From: Moraxella lacunata
GTDB lineage: Bacteria > Pseudomonadota > Gammaproteobacteria > Pseudomonadales > Moraxellaceae
Assembly: GCF_900453205.1 (NCBI RefSeq)
Contig: NZ_UGQU01000001.1
Location: forward strand, 558,001 to 622,000
Direction of reading: 5' to 3'
Length of the DNA stretch: 64,000 nucleotides
This document shows positions 24,918 through 34,470 of the stretch, piece by piece. A model generated the notes under the pieces. That model ran no database searches. It saw nothing but the letters and a program-made list of their open reading frames with translations, and was not told the DNA's origin. Made by a program: the position numbers and the translations under genes. How positions within the stretch are numbered: position 1 is the first letter of the stretch; each line of letters begins with the position of its first letter.

Positions 24918-25415
24918 ATGGGCATTCTAAAAAACACCCAAAAACCAACTTCCCAATCCACAAAAACACAAACGGCAACGAATGCCACCATTGACATCGC
25001 TCAGATTCGTGAGTTGATTGAACTCATGGAAGAAAAGGATTTGGCAAGCCTAGAATTGGGCAACGATGACAGCTATGTTCATCTGACCCGTAACGTGGCG
25101 GTACAAACCGTTGCCATGCCCCAAATGTCCGCTCCTGCCAGTACCGCACCAACCGCCCCCACGCCAAAAGCCCCAAGCGGTAAGGTTGAGACATCGCCCA
25201 TGGTCGGGGTATTTTACTCCGCCCCTAGTCCGAACGACCCACCTTTTGTCAAAGTCGGGCAAAAAGTAGAAGCAGGCGACCAGCTTGGCATCATCGAAGC
25301 CATGAAAATCATGAACCCCCTAGAAGCCACCCAAAGCGGTATCATTGAAGAGATTTTGGTGTCTAACGCTGACGTGGTGCAGTTTGGGCAACCTGTCATT
25401 CGCTACAAAGCCTAA
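24918..25415 (+). CDS. accB: Biotin carboxyl carrier protein of acetyl-CoA carboxylase
   Basis: AccB carries biotin between the carboxylase AccC and the transferase AccAD in the first step of fatty-acid synthesis. The 165-residue protein has a helical N terminus (DIAQIRELIELMEEKDLASLELG), a Pro/Ala-rich linker at residues 67-90 and the C-terminal biotinyl domain with EAMKIMN, biotinylated at Lys130. The thumb region (SPNDPPFVKVGQKV) typical of acetyl-CoA carboxylase carriers is present. AAGGTGACGGC precedes the ATG. accC follows after 10 bases. Confidence 0.96.
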   Translation: MGILKNTQKPTSQSTKTQTATNATIDIAQIRELIELMEEKDLASLELGNDDSYVHLTRNVAVQTVAMPQMSAPASTAPTAPTPKAPSGKVETSPMVGVFYSAPSPNDPPFVKVGQKVEAGDQLGIIEAMKIMNPLEATQSGIIEEILVSNADVVQFGQPVIRYKA

Positions 25416-25425
25416 CGGGTGAGTT

Positions 25426-26769
25426 ATGATTAAGAAGTTATTGATTGCCAACCGTGGCGAGATTGCCTTGCGTATCGTACGTGCGTGCAAACAGCTTGGC
25501 ATACAGACGGTGGGCGTGTATTCATCGGCGGACAAGGATTTGATGCACCTGCGGTTTTGTGATGAAGCGGTCTGCATTGGCGACGCCCCATCCACCCAAA
25601 GCTATCTGTCCATCCCTGCCATCTTGACCGCTGCCGAGATAACGGGGGCGGATGCCATTCACCCTGGTTATGGCTTTTTGTCCGAGAATGCCGACTTTGC
25701 CGAGCAGGTCGAAGAAGCAGGGCTGACTTTTGTGGGCCCCCACCCTGACCACATCCGCCTGATGGGTAACAAGGTCTCTGCCATCAATGCCATGAAACAA
25801 GCAGGCGTACCCACTGTCCCTGGCTCAGTCGGTGCCATCACCCTACACAATGCCGAAGAGCAAGCTCGTGCCATCGGCTTTCCGCTCATCGTCAAAGCGG
25901 CAGCTGGCGGGGGCGGTCGTGGCATGCGTGTGGTCGAACGTTTTGAAGAGCTTATCAATCAAGTCCAAGCCGCCAAAACCGAAGCCAAAAACGCCTTTGG
26001 TGATGATACGGTCTATATGGAGCGGTTTTTGAAAAACCCACGCCACGTAGAAGTTCAAGTCCTAGGCGATGGCAATGGCAACGCCCTACATCTGTTTGAC
26101 CGTGACTGCTCACTCCAACGTCGCCACCAAAAGGTGCTAGAAGAAGCCCCTGCCCCTGGTATCCCTGACGACATCAAACAGCCGATTTTAGATGCGTGCG
26201 TGCGTGCGTGCGAACAAATCGGCTATCGTGGGGCGGGGACGTTTGAGTTTTTGTATGAAAATGAGCAGTTTTTCTTTATCGAGATGAATACTCGTGTGCA
26301 AGTTGAGCACCCTGTGACCGAGATGATTACGGGTATTGATATCATTGTTGAACAGCTTAAAATCGCCGCAGGTTATGGTCTGTCCTATCATCAAGATGAG
26401 ATTACCATTCACGGTCATGCCATGGAATGTCGTATCAATGCCGAAGACCCCAAGACCTTTATGCCCTGCCCTGGTCGCATTGACAATCTATTCGCCCCAA
26501 GCGGTTCTGGCGTGCGGTTTGACAGTCATTTGTATCAAGGGTACAGCATTCCTAGCTACTATGACTCGATGATTGGCAAGCTTATCTGCCACGCCCAAAC
26601 TCGCAAGCAGGTCGTACAAAAAATGCTCCACGCCCTAGATGAACTCATCATCGAAGGTATTAAGACCAACACTGCCTTGCACCGTGATGTGATATTGCAA
26701 GATGAAGCCTTTACCGAAGAAGCCCAAAACATTCATTATTTGGAAAATCATTTGTTAAAGGGCAACTAA
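25426..26769 (+). CDS. accC: Biotin carboxylase subunit of acetyl-CoA carboxylase
   Basis: AccC is the ATP-grasp enzyme that carboxylates biotin on AccB. The 447-residue protein shows [19 protein letters not shown] at the N terminus, [19 protein letters not shown] near residues 153-171 (glycine-rich ATP loop), [19 protein letters not shown] near 226-244 and [20 protein letters not shown] near 286-305, the last with catalytic Glu and Arg. The length equals that of E. coli AccC. It is co-transcribed with accB and closed by a terminator. Confidence 0.97.
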   Translation: MIKKLLIANRGEIALRIVRACKQLGIQTVGVYSSADKDLMHLRFCDEAVCIGDAPSTQSYLSIPAILTAAEITGADAIHPGYGFLSENADFAEQVEEAGLTFVGPHPDHIRLMGNKVSAINAMKQAGVPTVPGSVGAITLHNAEEQARAIGFPLIVKAAAGGGGRGMRVVERFEELINQVQAAKTEAKNAFGDDTVYMERFLKNPRHVEVQVLGDGNGNALHLFDRDCSLQRRHQKVLEEAPAPGIPDDIKQPILDACVRACEQIGYRGAGTFEFLYENEQFFFIEMNTRVQVEHPVTEMITGIDIIVEQLKIAAGYGLSYHQDEITIHGHAMECRINAEDPKTFMPCPGRIDNLFAPSGSGVRFDSHLYQGYSIPSYYDSMIGKLICHAQTRKQVVQKMLHALDELIIEGIKTNTALHRDVILQDEAFTEEAQNIHYLENHLLKGN

Positions 26770-26792
26770 CTCATCACTTTTTAGCAAATCAA

Positions 26793-26824
26793 TAAAAAAC
26801 CTTGGCTCTCACCAAGGTTTTTAT
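26793..26824 (+). terminator. Terminator after accC
   Basis: The hairpin aaaaaccttgg/ccaaggtttt with an 8-base loop ends in TTTTATT. It may also serve the convergent LysR gene. Confidence 0.8.
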
Positions 26825-26826
26825 TA

Positions 26827-27723
26827 TTACGCCCGATTCTCTTCACTCTGTACATCTTTAATGCCCAACATATCAAGTAAGGCGTCTGTCCCTGATGAAC
26901 GGGTTAGATTAGGATTGATAACCAGTCCGAGATGACGTTGCAACTCCACATGCTCTTTTAGGTCAATCTTTACCAAATCTTGATTAATGAGTGTCTCAGG
27001 TAGCACCGACCAGCCCAGTCCCACAGACACAAGCATACGAATAGATTCTAACGGATTGGTACTCATGGTGGCAAAGGGGCGTAGGTTGTGCTTATTAAAC
27101 TCAGCCAAGGTAATCTGACTGGTAAAAGTATTCGCCGCAGGCAAAATCGCAGGATGACGTGCCAGTTGCAAGAGACTCACAGACGACTGCTGTGCCAATG
27201 GGCTTAGTACCCCCGTGACAAAATACAGTGGGTCAGACCACAGCGTATGATACGCCAGTCGTCTGTCAAAAGTCGGGGGTAAGGTCAAAAATGCCAATGC
27301 CACATCGCCTTCTAACACCGCCTTGTGTGCCGTTTCGCTGTCCATGAACTGTACTTCTAGCTGAACAGACGGATAAGTTTGGATAAACTGCTTTAAGACA
27401 GGGGGCAAGTGGTGCAGTCCGATATGATGACTGGTGCCGATGACCAGTCGCCCAGTCGCCACTTCCTTTGAGTAAAGCAGACTGGCTTTACAGCTCTCAT
27501 AGTCTTCAAGCCATTTTTTGGCGTAGGGCAGTAGCTCATGAGCCGATGCCGTGGGGATAATGCCACGCCCGATGGTGTCAAACAGTGCCGTGCCAAACTC
27601 ATCTTCTAAGCTCTTAATCCGCTTGGAAACGGCAGGTTGGGTAATGAACAGTTTCTCGGCAGCACCTGAGATACTGCCAGTTTGCATGACGGTAATGAAC
27701 GTGGATAAATTGGTGGTATTCAT
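26827..27723 (-). CDS. LysR-family transcription regulator
   Basis: The 298-residue protein has the LysR winged helix-turn-helix at residues 1-60 (LSTFITVMQTGSISGAAEKL, then ITQPAVSKRIKSLEDEFGTALFD) and an effector domain from about 90, beginning GRLVIGTSHHIGLHHLPPVL. The effector domain layout is like CysB/CbbR-type members that sense small anions or metabolites. It is divergent from the MFS gene at 27963, with a 239-base gap, the usual arrangement for a regulator of its neighbour; that gap has no recognised repeat. The ligand is unknown. Confidence 0.9.
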   Translation of the reverse strand: MNTTNLSTFITVMQTGSISGAAEKLFITQPAVSKRIKSLEDEFGTALFDTIGRGIIPTASAHELLPYAKKWLEDYESCKASLLYSKEVATGRLVIGTSHHIGLHHLPPVLKQFIQTYPSVQLEVQFMDSETAHKAVLEGDVALAFLTLPPTFDRRLAYHTLWSDPLYFVTGVLSPLAQQSSVSLLQLARHPAILPAANTFTSQITLAEFNKHNLRPFATMSTNPLESIRMLVSVGLGWSVLPETLINQDLVKIDLKEHVELQRHLGLVINPNLTRSSGTDALLDMLGIKDVQSEENRA

Positions 27724-27962
27724 GTCGCACTCCTGCGTAAATGATTATCGTATTATGACAAAGTTGTCAGTGCAATATTATATCAAATTTTTGGGGATTG
27801 GTAATAACTTTATTTACTTTTGGTTATGTTTTTTAAAAAATAAATAAGACAAAATGATGAAAGTATTAATTTTAAGTGGTTTTCTAATAAATATCTCACA
27901 TCTGTCTTAGCTTTGCTAAATTGTGATACAATACCATGTTACCTGCTATCTTTGATAATGTC

Positions 27963-29123
27963 ATGACCGCCCACAATCCCACTTTTACCCAGAAATTCAC
28001 CATTGCCATGATTGGCTTTTTTGCCTTTTTACAGGTCTATTCAGTGCAGGCGATTTTGCCGGTACTCATGCAGGACTTGCAGGCAAGCGAAGTTCAAGTG
28101 GGGTTGGCGGTCGGGGCAACAGTCATGGCGATTGCCCTGATGTCGCCTTTTATGGGCATGCTCTCGGATGCCTTTGGGCGACGGCGGTTTATCATCGGCT
28201 CGCTACTCATGCTTGCCATTCCCACTTTTATGGTCGGTATGGCGGGGTCGGTGGATGGGCTGACGTTTTGGCGGTTCTTGCAGGGGCTTGCCGTCCCTGG
28301 TATCACGGTGGTACTCATTGCCTACATTGGCGAAGAGTACGGTGACAACATCGCTGGCATGATGAGTCTGTATGTGGCAGGCACGGTGCTGGGCGGTTTT
28401 AGCGGACGGTTCTTTGCAGGGCATTTACACGAATGGATAGGCTGGCGGTGGGGCTATGGGGTCATGGCGGTGCTGACCTTGGTGGGGGCGGTGTGGGTAC
28501 TAAAAAGCCTACCCAAATCGCAACACTTTAAAAAAAGCCAAAACTTCCAAGACGCCCTACGCCTGCTCCTGTCCCACACCAAAAACCGCCATGTCATGAG
28601 TTCCTGCCTGCTCGGTGGCTGTGTGCTGTTTAGCTTGGTGGGCTGTTTTACCTTTATCAACTTACACCTAGCCGATGCCCCTTATCAGCTATCAGCGTCT
28701 CATCTGGCGAACATCTTTGCTCTGTATCTTATCGGCATGGTCATCACCCCCTTGTCCGCCAAAATCATCGCTCGCTTTGGCATGACAGGCACCATCATCT
28801 TTGCCGTCATCTGTTCCATTACAGGGCTATTCATCACTTTATCCACTCCCCTACCGCTCATCATCATCGGCTTGACCATCATGTCATCAGGGGTATTCAT
28901 CACGCAGTCGGCGACCATCAGCTACATCGCAAGCCATGTCAAAGAAGGGCGTTCTCTGGCGTCAGGACTGTACTACATGGGCTACTATGGCGGGGGCAGT
29001 GTCGGGGCATGGGTCTGTGCCATCGCCTATGCTCATGGTGGGTGGCTCTATGCCGTGCTGACCATCTTTGGCGTGCAACTGTTGGCGTTGGGCGTGGTAA
29101 TGGGTCTTATGAAAAAGGCGTGA
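27963..29123 (+). CDS. MFS transporter, DHA1/YnfM-like
   Basis: The 386-residue protein has twelve hydrophobic segments. The loop 2-3 signature GMLSDAFGRRRFIIGS near residues 64-79 is the MFS motif A, and FLQGLAVPGITVVLIAYIGEEY near 99-120 is the helix 4-5 region of the Bcr/YnfM-type family. Function is probably efflux of a drug or metabolite. The frame begins at 27936 with another ATG; I prefer 27963, though the spacing to a ribosome site does not decide it. It is divergent from the LysR gene and probably controlled by it. Confidence 0.85.
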   Translation: MTAHNPTFTQKFTIAMIGFFAFLQVYSVQAILPVLMQDLQASEVQVGLAVGATVMAIALMSPFMGMLSDAFGRRRFIIGSLLMLAIPTFMVGMAGSVDGLTFWRFLQGLAVPGITVVLIAYIGEEYGDNIAGMMSLYVAGTVLGGFSGRFFAGHLHEWIGWRWGYGVMAVLTLVGAVWVLKSLPKSQHFKKSQNFQDALRLLLSHTKNRHVMSSCLLGGCVLFSLVGCFTFINLHLADAPYQLSASHLANIFALYLIGMVITPLSAKIIARFGMTGTIIFAVICSITGLFITLSTPLPLIIIGLTIMSSGVFITQSATISYIASHVKEGRSLASGLYYMGYYGGGSVGAWVCAIAYAHGGWLYAVLTIFGVQLLALGVVMGLMKKA

Positions 29124-29263
29124 TGATAAAAGGTATTTTCAATGAATAAACCTTTTAAAATGACATATAAAAAATTACATTTAATCAAAAATTAACCTAC
29201 AGCACCAGATGGATTGTTATTTACCCGATTTGCACATAAATCTACCCATTTTTACCGAATTTT

Positions 29264-29272
29264 TGCTACAAT
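29264..29272 (+). promoter_or_regulatory. Extended -10 promoter element of the Pnk/Thg1 operon
   Basis: TGCTACAAT at 29264-29272 matches the extended -10 form, 38 bases before the first ATG of the three-gene operon. Confidence 0.5.
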
Positions 29273-29310
29273 AGTACAGCTTTTTATTTCCCTTTTATTT
29301 TTTAGCATTT

Positions 29311-30096
29311 ATGAATAACATTTACGACAGTCGCACGCAGGCGGATTTTTCTGACGAACAAGCAGGATTTGAGCAAACAGGATTCGCCTTTGAAAACGAA
29401 AATTTATTTGACAACATCACTACCAGTATTCAAAATATCCTAACCAACATCAAACACAGCTACACTAATACCGCAAGCGATTTGGTTGATGAGATTTATG
29501 TAACAGGCAGTCAGGAGCAGATCAATGACGCCCTAAATCAATTTGTGGTACAAAATGTCGGCATGGTGCTAGATTTACACCTTGAACTTTTTGATGACTT
29601 TTTAAGGCTCTACTGCACAGCAGATGTGCTAGACATGCACCTGTCGGTAGCGTGTAATTTTAAGCTCACCGAAGCCCGTCTTGACCGTCATGTTCAGCGG
29701 TTCGCCTTTGAACAAATCTCCAACACCGACATCATCACCCTGCACAGCAAATCATGGTGGAAGACCCCTGCCATCAAGTTTGCCGTGCCTGCCTATCGCA
29801 CCCTACTTAGAAAAGACCCCCTGCCCTTTTTGTTGTCGCTGTCGCCCAAACTCAAAGGCAAGCCCTTTATCGAGTATAAAGGCAACGTCATCTACTTAGA
29901 AATCGGACGTTGGCTCCCCGAGAACATCAAAAATTACCTAAAAAAAGCTCAGGTCAATCACGGCGTGGTCAAAAAAGAACAGCTTATCTTAAAAGTACAG
30001 CCCAACTTTGGTGATATATTGAGCTTTGGCGACCCAAACAGCCCCATCATCACCGAAAAAGACAATCCTAACAAGGCGGGTGACAAAGAAGCCTAA
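29311..30096 (+). CDS. Conserved-looking protein of unknown function, first gene of the RNA-repair operon
   Basis: A soluble 261-residue protein without signal peptide or membrane helix. The N terminus is acidic and probably disordered (residues 1-28). A mixed alpha/beta region follows, with ENLFDNITTSIQNILTNIKH, then a stretch of alternating hydrophobics (GMVLDLHLELFDDFLRLYC) and a basic region KSWWKTPAIKFAVPAYRTLL near 148-167. The C-terminal tail is charged. I do not recognise the family. Its stop overlaps the next start by one base (TAATG), so it is translationally coupled to the kinase gene. It could be a partner of the kinase and Thg1-like enzymes, or only a transcript neighbour. Confidence 0.75.
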   Translation: MNNIYDSRTQADFSDEQAGFEQTGFAFENENLFDNITTSIQNILTNIKHSYTNTASDLVDEIYVTGSQEQINDALNQFVVQNVGMVLDLHLELFDDFLRLYCTADVLDMHLSVACNFKLTEARLDRHVQRFAFEQISNTDIITLHSKSWWKTPAIKFAVPAYRTLLRKDPLPFLLSLSPKLKGKPFIEYKGNVIYLEIGRWLPENIKNYLKKAQVNHGVVKKEQLILKVQPNFGDILSFGDPNSPIITEKDNPNKAGDKEA

Positions 30097-30548
30097 TGGA
30101 GCTTATCATTTTTATCGGCTTGCAAGGGGCGGGCAAATCCACGTTTTATAAAGAGCGGTTTGTTGATACGCACATTCGGCTAAATGGCGATATGCTAAAA
30201 ACTGCTCACCGTGAAAAACGGCTGTTTGGGGCGTGCCTAGACAGCAAAACCCCCACCGTGATAGACAAAACCAATCCGACCAGAGATGTCCGAGCGGATT
30301 ATATCCGTTTGGCAAAGGCTCATCATTTTAAGGTCATCGCCTATTATTTTGATGTGCCGTTTGATGTGGCACTTGCCAATAATAACAGACGACACGGCAA
30401 AGCCAAAATCCCTGAAGTAGGACTAAAATCAGTTGCCAAAGTGCTTAGCCGACCTGATTTTGATGAAGGCTTTGATAAGATTTTTGTGGTAAAAAACACT
30501 GGTGGCGACTTTGAAGTACAGGAGTATGCATGCGATTTGACGAATTAG
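30096..30548 (+). CDS. T4-Pnk-like P-loop polynucleotide/nucleoside kinase
   Basis: A 150-residue P-loop kinase. Walker A is GLQGAGKST at residues 8-16. RLNGDMLKT near 28-36 aligns with the NRDDYR region of phage T4 polynucleotide kinase, including the catalytic-type Asp32. VIDKTNPTRDVRADYIRLAK near 55-74 matches the T4 DTNLNPERR segment, and FDVPFDVALANNNRRHGKAKIP near 85-106 matches FDVPWTELVKRNSKRG with its Arg lid. No phosphatase domain is attached. It probably transfers phosphate to a 5'-OH end of RNA or DNA, by family inference. It overlaps the upstream gene by 1 base and the Thg1-like gene by 19. Confidence 0.8.
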   Translation: MELIIFIGLQGAGKSTFYKERFVDTHIRLNGDMLKTAHREKRLFGACLDSKTPTVIDKTNPTRDVRADYIRLAKAHHFKVIAYYFDVPFDVALANNNRRHGKAKIPEVGLKSVAKVLSRPDFDEGFDKIFVVKNTGGDFEVQEYACDLTN

Positions 30549-31285
30549 ACACAAGATTACGTCAATACGAAACCTTACATGACAGCTTTGTCTTGCCAGA
30601 TGTTCACATGGTCGTGCGACTAGACGGACGGGGCTTTACCAAAAAGGCAGACGATGTTTGGCAACTCAACCGCCCTTTTGATGACACTTTTCATCACGCC
30701 ATGACCAAAACCACCGAACACCTGATGAATACTGGCTTTCGTGTGGTCTATGGCTACACCCAAAGCGATGAGATTTCTCTGCTGTTGCACATCAATGACG
30801 ACAGTTTTAACCGCAAAACTCGCAAAATCATCTCACTATTGGCAGGCGAAGCAAGTGGGGTATTTAGTCTTATCATGAACGCCCCAGCGAGTTTTGACGC
30901 TCGCATTTGTGAATTGCCAACTCAAAAGCTCGTGCAGGATTATTTTAGCTGGCGACAAGAAGACGCTCATAGAAACGGCTTAAACACGCATTGTTATTGG
31001 CTACTTAGAAAACAAGGACAATCACCAAAAGCAAGTGCCGATTTTTTATTATACAAATCAGTAGGCGAAAAGCATGAACTGCTATTTCAAAACGGCATTA
31101 ATTTTAATGACGTACCAAATTGGCAAAAGCGTGGCGTGGGGATATATTGGCAAGACGTTCAAAAAGACGGCTTTAACCCCAAAACAGGCGAGCAGACAAC
31201 CACCTTACGCAGAACCTTGGCTATTGATGATAATCTACCCATTTATGATGAGTATCGTGAAATGATTGGGGGTATGCTCGGTTAA
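30530..31285 (+). CDS. Thg1-like 3'-5' RNA polymerase (tRNA-His guanylyltransferase family)
   Basis: The 251-residue protein has the Thg1 signatures: VRLDGRGFTKKA near residues 29-40 with metal-ligand Asp32, and GYTQSDEISLLL near 75-86 with Asp80/Glu81, plus KTRKIISLLAGEASGVF and SWRQEDAHRNGLNTHCYW. These correspond to the palm-like active site that adds nucleotides to the 5' end of RNA. In bacteria tRNA-His normally gets its G-1 from the gene, so Thg1-like proteins there are thought to repair 5'-truncated tRNAs. The ATG at 30530 lies inside the kinase gene, with a GGAG about five bases upstream, so translation is coupled. It ends the operon. Confidence 0.9.
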   Translation: MRFDELDTRLRQYETLHDSFVLPDVHMVVRLDGRGFTKKADDVWQLNRPFDDTFHHAMTKTTEHLMNTGFRVVYGYTQSDEISLLLHINDDSFNRKTRKIISLLAGEASGVFSLIMNAPASFDARICELPTQKLVQDYFSWRQEDAHRNGLNTHCYWLLRKQGQSPKASADFLLYKSVGEKHELLFQNGINFNDVPNWQKRGVGIYWQDVQKDGFNPKTGEQTTTLRRTLAIDDNLPIYDEYREMIGGMLG

Positions 31286-31342
31286 ATTTAACCTTTAAAA
31301 TATGATGTTGCTCAATAAAAAATATCATCAAAATACACCAAC

Positions 31343-31440
31343 TGGCGTAATACGCACCAATTTATCATTTCACCTAAAAGGTGCGTGGTACGCACCTTAC
31401 AAAAAAACCATATCAAGGGCAAATGCAATTTGCCGTTATA
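31343..31440. repeat. Family 4 element next to a family 2 remnant
   Basis: Bases 31343-31402 form a small element whose halves read GGCGTAATACGCACC and AAGGTGCGTGGTACGCACCTTA, near-palindromes shared with 55862-55928. It is flanked by family 2 remnants: TTGCTCAATAAAAAATAT upstream (31313) and AAGGGCAAATGCAATTTGCC downstream (31413). This suggests insertion into a family 2 copy, though the TA footprint is not clear here. Confidence 0.55.
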
Positions 31441-31450
31441 AATCCGCCCA

Positions 31451-31483
31451 AAAAAACACCCAAGCGACAACTTGGGTGTTTTA
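31451..31483. terminator. Bidirectional terminator between convergent genes
   Basis: The hairpin aaaacaccca.../...tgggtgtttt with an 8-10 base loop separates the Thg1 operon from the convergent CoA-transferase gene. Confidence 0.75.
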
Positions 31484-31495
31484 CCAAAGTGATGA

Positions 31496-33022
31496 TTACT
31501 TGATGCGCATATCGCCCGTTTCAACAAAACGTTGGTGCCATGATAGGGCTTCTAGCAATAGGTGTGGGGTGTGTACACCGCCTGATTTTTGGCTTGCCAC
31601 GAATGCACGGTCATAATAATCACGGAGCATATCACGGTAATCAGGGTGCGAGCAGTTATCGATGATAAGTTTGGCACGCTCTTTTGGCGACTTACCACGC
31701 AAATCTGCCATGCCTTGCTCTGTTACGATAAACATCACGTCATGCTCGGTGTGGTCGTGGTGGCTTACCATTGGCACGATTGCCGAGATTGCCCCGCCTT
31801 TTGCGGTAGACGGGCTGACATAAATACTAAAAAAGCCGTTACGAGTAAAGTCGCCAGAACCGCCAATGCCGTTCATCATGCGAGTACCCATGACGTGCGT
31901 TGAGTTTACGTTGCCATAAATATCCGCTTCAATCATGGAGTTCATGCCAATCACACCCAAACGGCGAATGACTTCTGGGTTGTTGCTGATTTCCATAGGA
32001 CGAAGGATGATTTTGTCTTTTAAGAACTCAATGTTTTCGTTAAAGCGAGCCAGAGCATCTGGGCTAAATGACAAGGCGGTGGCGGACGCTGTTTTCATTT
32101 TTTTGGCAAGAATCAAATCAAGCATGCCGTCTTGCAATACTTCGGTATAACCTGTCAAATCATCAAATGGAGCGTCAAGCAATCCTGCCATAACCGCATT
32201 CGCTACGTTACCCACGCCTGATTGGAGCGGTAGTAGGCTCTTAGGCAAGCGACCTGCTTTGACTTCATGGTCAAGAAAATCAATGACTTGGGCGGCGATA
32301 CGCTTAGAGATGTCATCGGGCTCAGCAAACTTAGAGTTACGGTCGCCTGCGTTGGTAAATACAATCGCTACGATTTTGTCAGGGTCAATGGCTAACCCTG
32401 CCGTGCCGATACGGTCAAACGCCCCTACCACAGGAATCGGTTTACGGTGCGGTGGCAGACCCACATCGCCATAAATGTCGTGCATACCTTCTAAGCCTGC
32501 ACTTAGGGCGGCGTTAATCTCAACGATGACTTTGTCGGCATTTTTGACCGCTTCTACGCCATGACCGATACCCATCGCAAAAATCAGCTCGCCATTTTCA
32601 GTAATGGCAGTCGCTTCAACGATAGCTACGTCAAATTTACCATAAAAGCCTTGACGCATTTGCTGTTCAACGTGCGATAGGTGCATGTCTTGATAAGCAA
32701 TCTCGCCTGCGTTAATGCCGTTACGAAGTGTAGGGTCAGACTGAAAGGGTGAGCGAAAATGCAAGGCTTTGGCTTCGGCAAGCACGCCATCACACTCAGG
32801 GGCGGTGGACGCACCTGTTACCATGCCTACGCTAAATTTCTCGCCTTTGGCGTGAGCGTCTTTGGCTTTGTTGGCGATGGCGGTTGGCATCGCTTTTGGA
32901 TAACCTGCCCCTGTAAAGCCTGTAACAGCAAGCATCATGCCATTTTGGATAAATTGGGCGGCTTCATCAGCACTCATTACTTTTTCACGCAAAGCAGCGT
33001 GGCGAACACGGTCAATTGACAT
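31496..33022 (-). CDS. Succinyl-CoA:acetate CoA-transferase / acetyl-CoA hydrolase family
   Basis: The 508-residue protein has the family features: LAVTGFTGAGYPKAMPTAIA near the N terminus, FDVAIVEATAI near 130, IPVVGAFDRIGTAGLAIDPD near 200-219, the catalytic-region MNSMIEADIYGNVNSTHV near 342-359 whose Glu forms the CoA thioester, and GIGGSGDFTRNGFFSI near 366-381. This fits the AarC/ScpC-like SCT group, which moves CoA between succinate and acetate or propionate. The ATG at 33022 is preferred over 33028 because AGGAATGATT gives proper spacing. Monocistronic. Likely tied to acetate or acetyl-CoA metabolism in an organism that lives largely on organic acids; this is inference. Confidence 0.88.
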   Translation of the reverse strand: MSIDRVRHAALREKVMSADEAAQFIQNGMMLAVTGFTGAGYPKAMPTAIANKAKDAHAKGEKFSVGMVTGASTAPECDGVLAEAKALHFRSPFQSDPTLRNGINAGEIAYQDMHLSHVEQQMRQGFYGKFDVAIVEATAITENGELIFAMGIGHGVEAVKNADKVIVEINAALSAGLEGMHDIYGDVGLPPHRKPIPVVGAFDRIGTAGLAIDPDKIVAIVFTNAGDRNSKFAEPDDISKRIAAQVIDFLDHEVKAGRLPKSLLPLQSGVGNVANAVMAGLLDAPFDDLTGYTEVLQDGMLDLILAKKMKTASATALSFSPDALARFNENIEFLKDKIILRPMEISNNPEVIRRLGVIGMNSMIEADIYGNVNSTHVMGTRMMNGIGGSGDFTRNGFFSIYVSPSTAKGGAISAIVPMVSHHDHTEHDVMFIVTEQGMADLRGKSPKERAKLIIDNCSHPDYRDMLRDYYDRAFVASQKSGGVHTPHLLLEALSWHQRFVETGDMRIK

Positions 33023-33185
33023 AATCATTCCTTATTGAAATCATGGAAATTAAAAATACCCTTTAAACAGGTGTTAAGATTTTAACACCTGCAAACAATA
33101 AAATAAATAGTTTGTTACAATATTTAGCAGGATTTTTTGATAGGCAAAATCAATCATTACCATTTATCATAATTGATTTTAAAAA

Positions 33186-34281
33186 TCACAATCCCGCCTT
33201 TAAACTTGCCACGATAAATTTATCCAAATCACCATTTAACACCGCTTGCGTGTTGGACGTCTCAACGCCCGTACGTAAATCCTTAATGCGTGAATCATCG
33301 AGCACATAGGAGCGGATTTGACTGCCCCAACCGATGTCAGATTTGCTGTCTTCTAGGGCTTGCTGTTTTTCCATGCGTTTTTGCATTTCAAGCTCGTAGA
33401 GTTTGGCACGGAGCATTTTCATGGCGGTGTCTTTGTTGGCATGCTGTGAACGCTCGTTTTGGCACGCCACGACCACGCCTGTGGGCCCGTGCGTGATACG
33501 CACGGCAGAGTCGGTGGTATTAACGTGCTGACCGCCCGCCCCGCTTGAACGATAAGTATCAATTCGCAAATCGGCAGGGTTGATGTCAATCTGTACATTA
33601 TCATCAATCTCAGGGGAGACAAACACCGCCGAAAATGACGTATGGCGACCGTTGTTGCTGTCAAATGGCGATTTACGCACCAAACGATGAACGCCAATCT
33701 CGGTGCGAAGCCAACCAAAAGCATAATCACCCTTGACCGCAATGGTTGCCGACTTAATGCCTGCCACACCGCCTTCGGACACTTCTAAAACTTCCGCCTT
33801 AAAGCCATGCGACTCGCACCAACGCAGATACATACGCAAAAGCATCTCCGACCAGTCTTGGGCTTCTGTCCCGCCAGAGCCTGCCTGTATGTCTAGGTAG
33901 CAGTTGTTAGCGTCCATCTCGCCGCTAAACATCCGTTTAAATTCTAAGTCTTCCACGCTCTTTAAAGCCTCATCAAGCTCGGCTTGCACGTCTGCCAGTA
34001 GGCTCTCATCGTCCGCTTCTACGGCAAGCTCCAACATGGCGGCAGCGTCATCTAGCTTGGCGGTCAAGCCGTCCACCACACCCACGATACCATTTAGGAC
34101 GGATTTTTCTTTGCTGATTTTGGTGGCAAGCTCAGGGTCGTTCCAGATGTCAGGGTTTTCTAGTTCTAGATTGACTTCTTCTAGGCGTTCTTTTTTGCTT
34201 TCGACGTCAAAGATACCCCCAAAGCTCTTTGCCACGAGCGTGTAGGTCTTTGATTTGTTCTTGATATGGGGCGATTTCCAT
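33186..34281 (-). CDS. prfB: Peptide chain release factor 2, with programmed +1 frameshift
   Basis: RF2 ends translation at UGA and UAA. The true start is the ATG at 34281, giving 24 codons ([10 protein letters not shown] to LWGYL) that end at an in-frame TGA at 34209-34207. A +1 slip on CTT TGA C continues at GAC (34208) as [12 protein letters not shown]. The classic frameshift set is present: GGGGG as internal Shine-Dalgarno, TAT, CTTTGAC. The joined product is about 364 residues (E. coli 365), with the RF2 anticodon-like RKSPFDS and the catalytic [10 protein letters not shown]. Low RF2 raises frameshifting, which gives autoregulation. AAGGTAATCATC precedes the ATG. Confidence 0.95.
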
Positions 34282-34470
34282 GATGATTACCTTGCAATGG
34301 ATTTAAAAATAAGCGTATTATAACAAATTTTCTCTACAAATGTGAAAAAACAAACACGAACCAAAACACATGATTTGCTTTATTGTAACTTTTTGTTTAT
34401 AATAAACCATTTTCAACTGATTTTTGTAAGTCATTGAAAATCATAACTTTTAAGAAAATTAACAACCAAC

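Noticed and set aside
33111-33121. TTTGTTACAAT between the CoA-transferase and prfB genes as a promoter
   Set aside because: It faces the plus strand, where no gene follows; both neighbours read on the minus strand.
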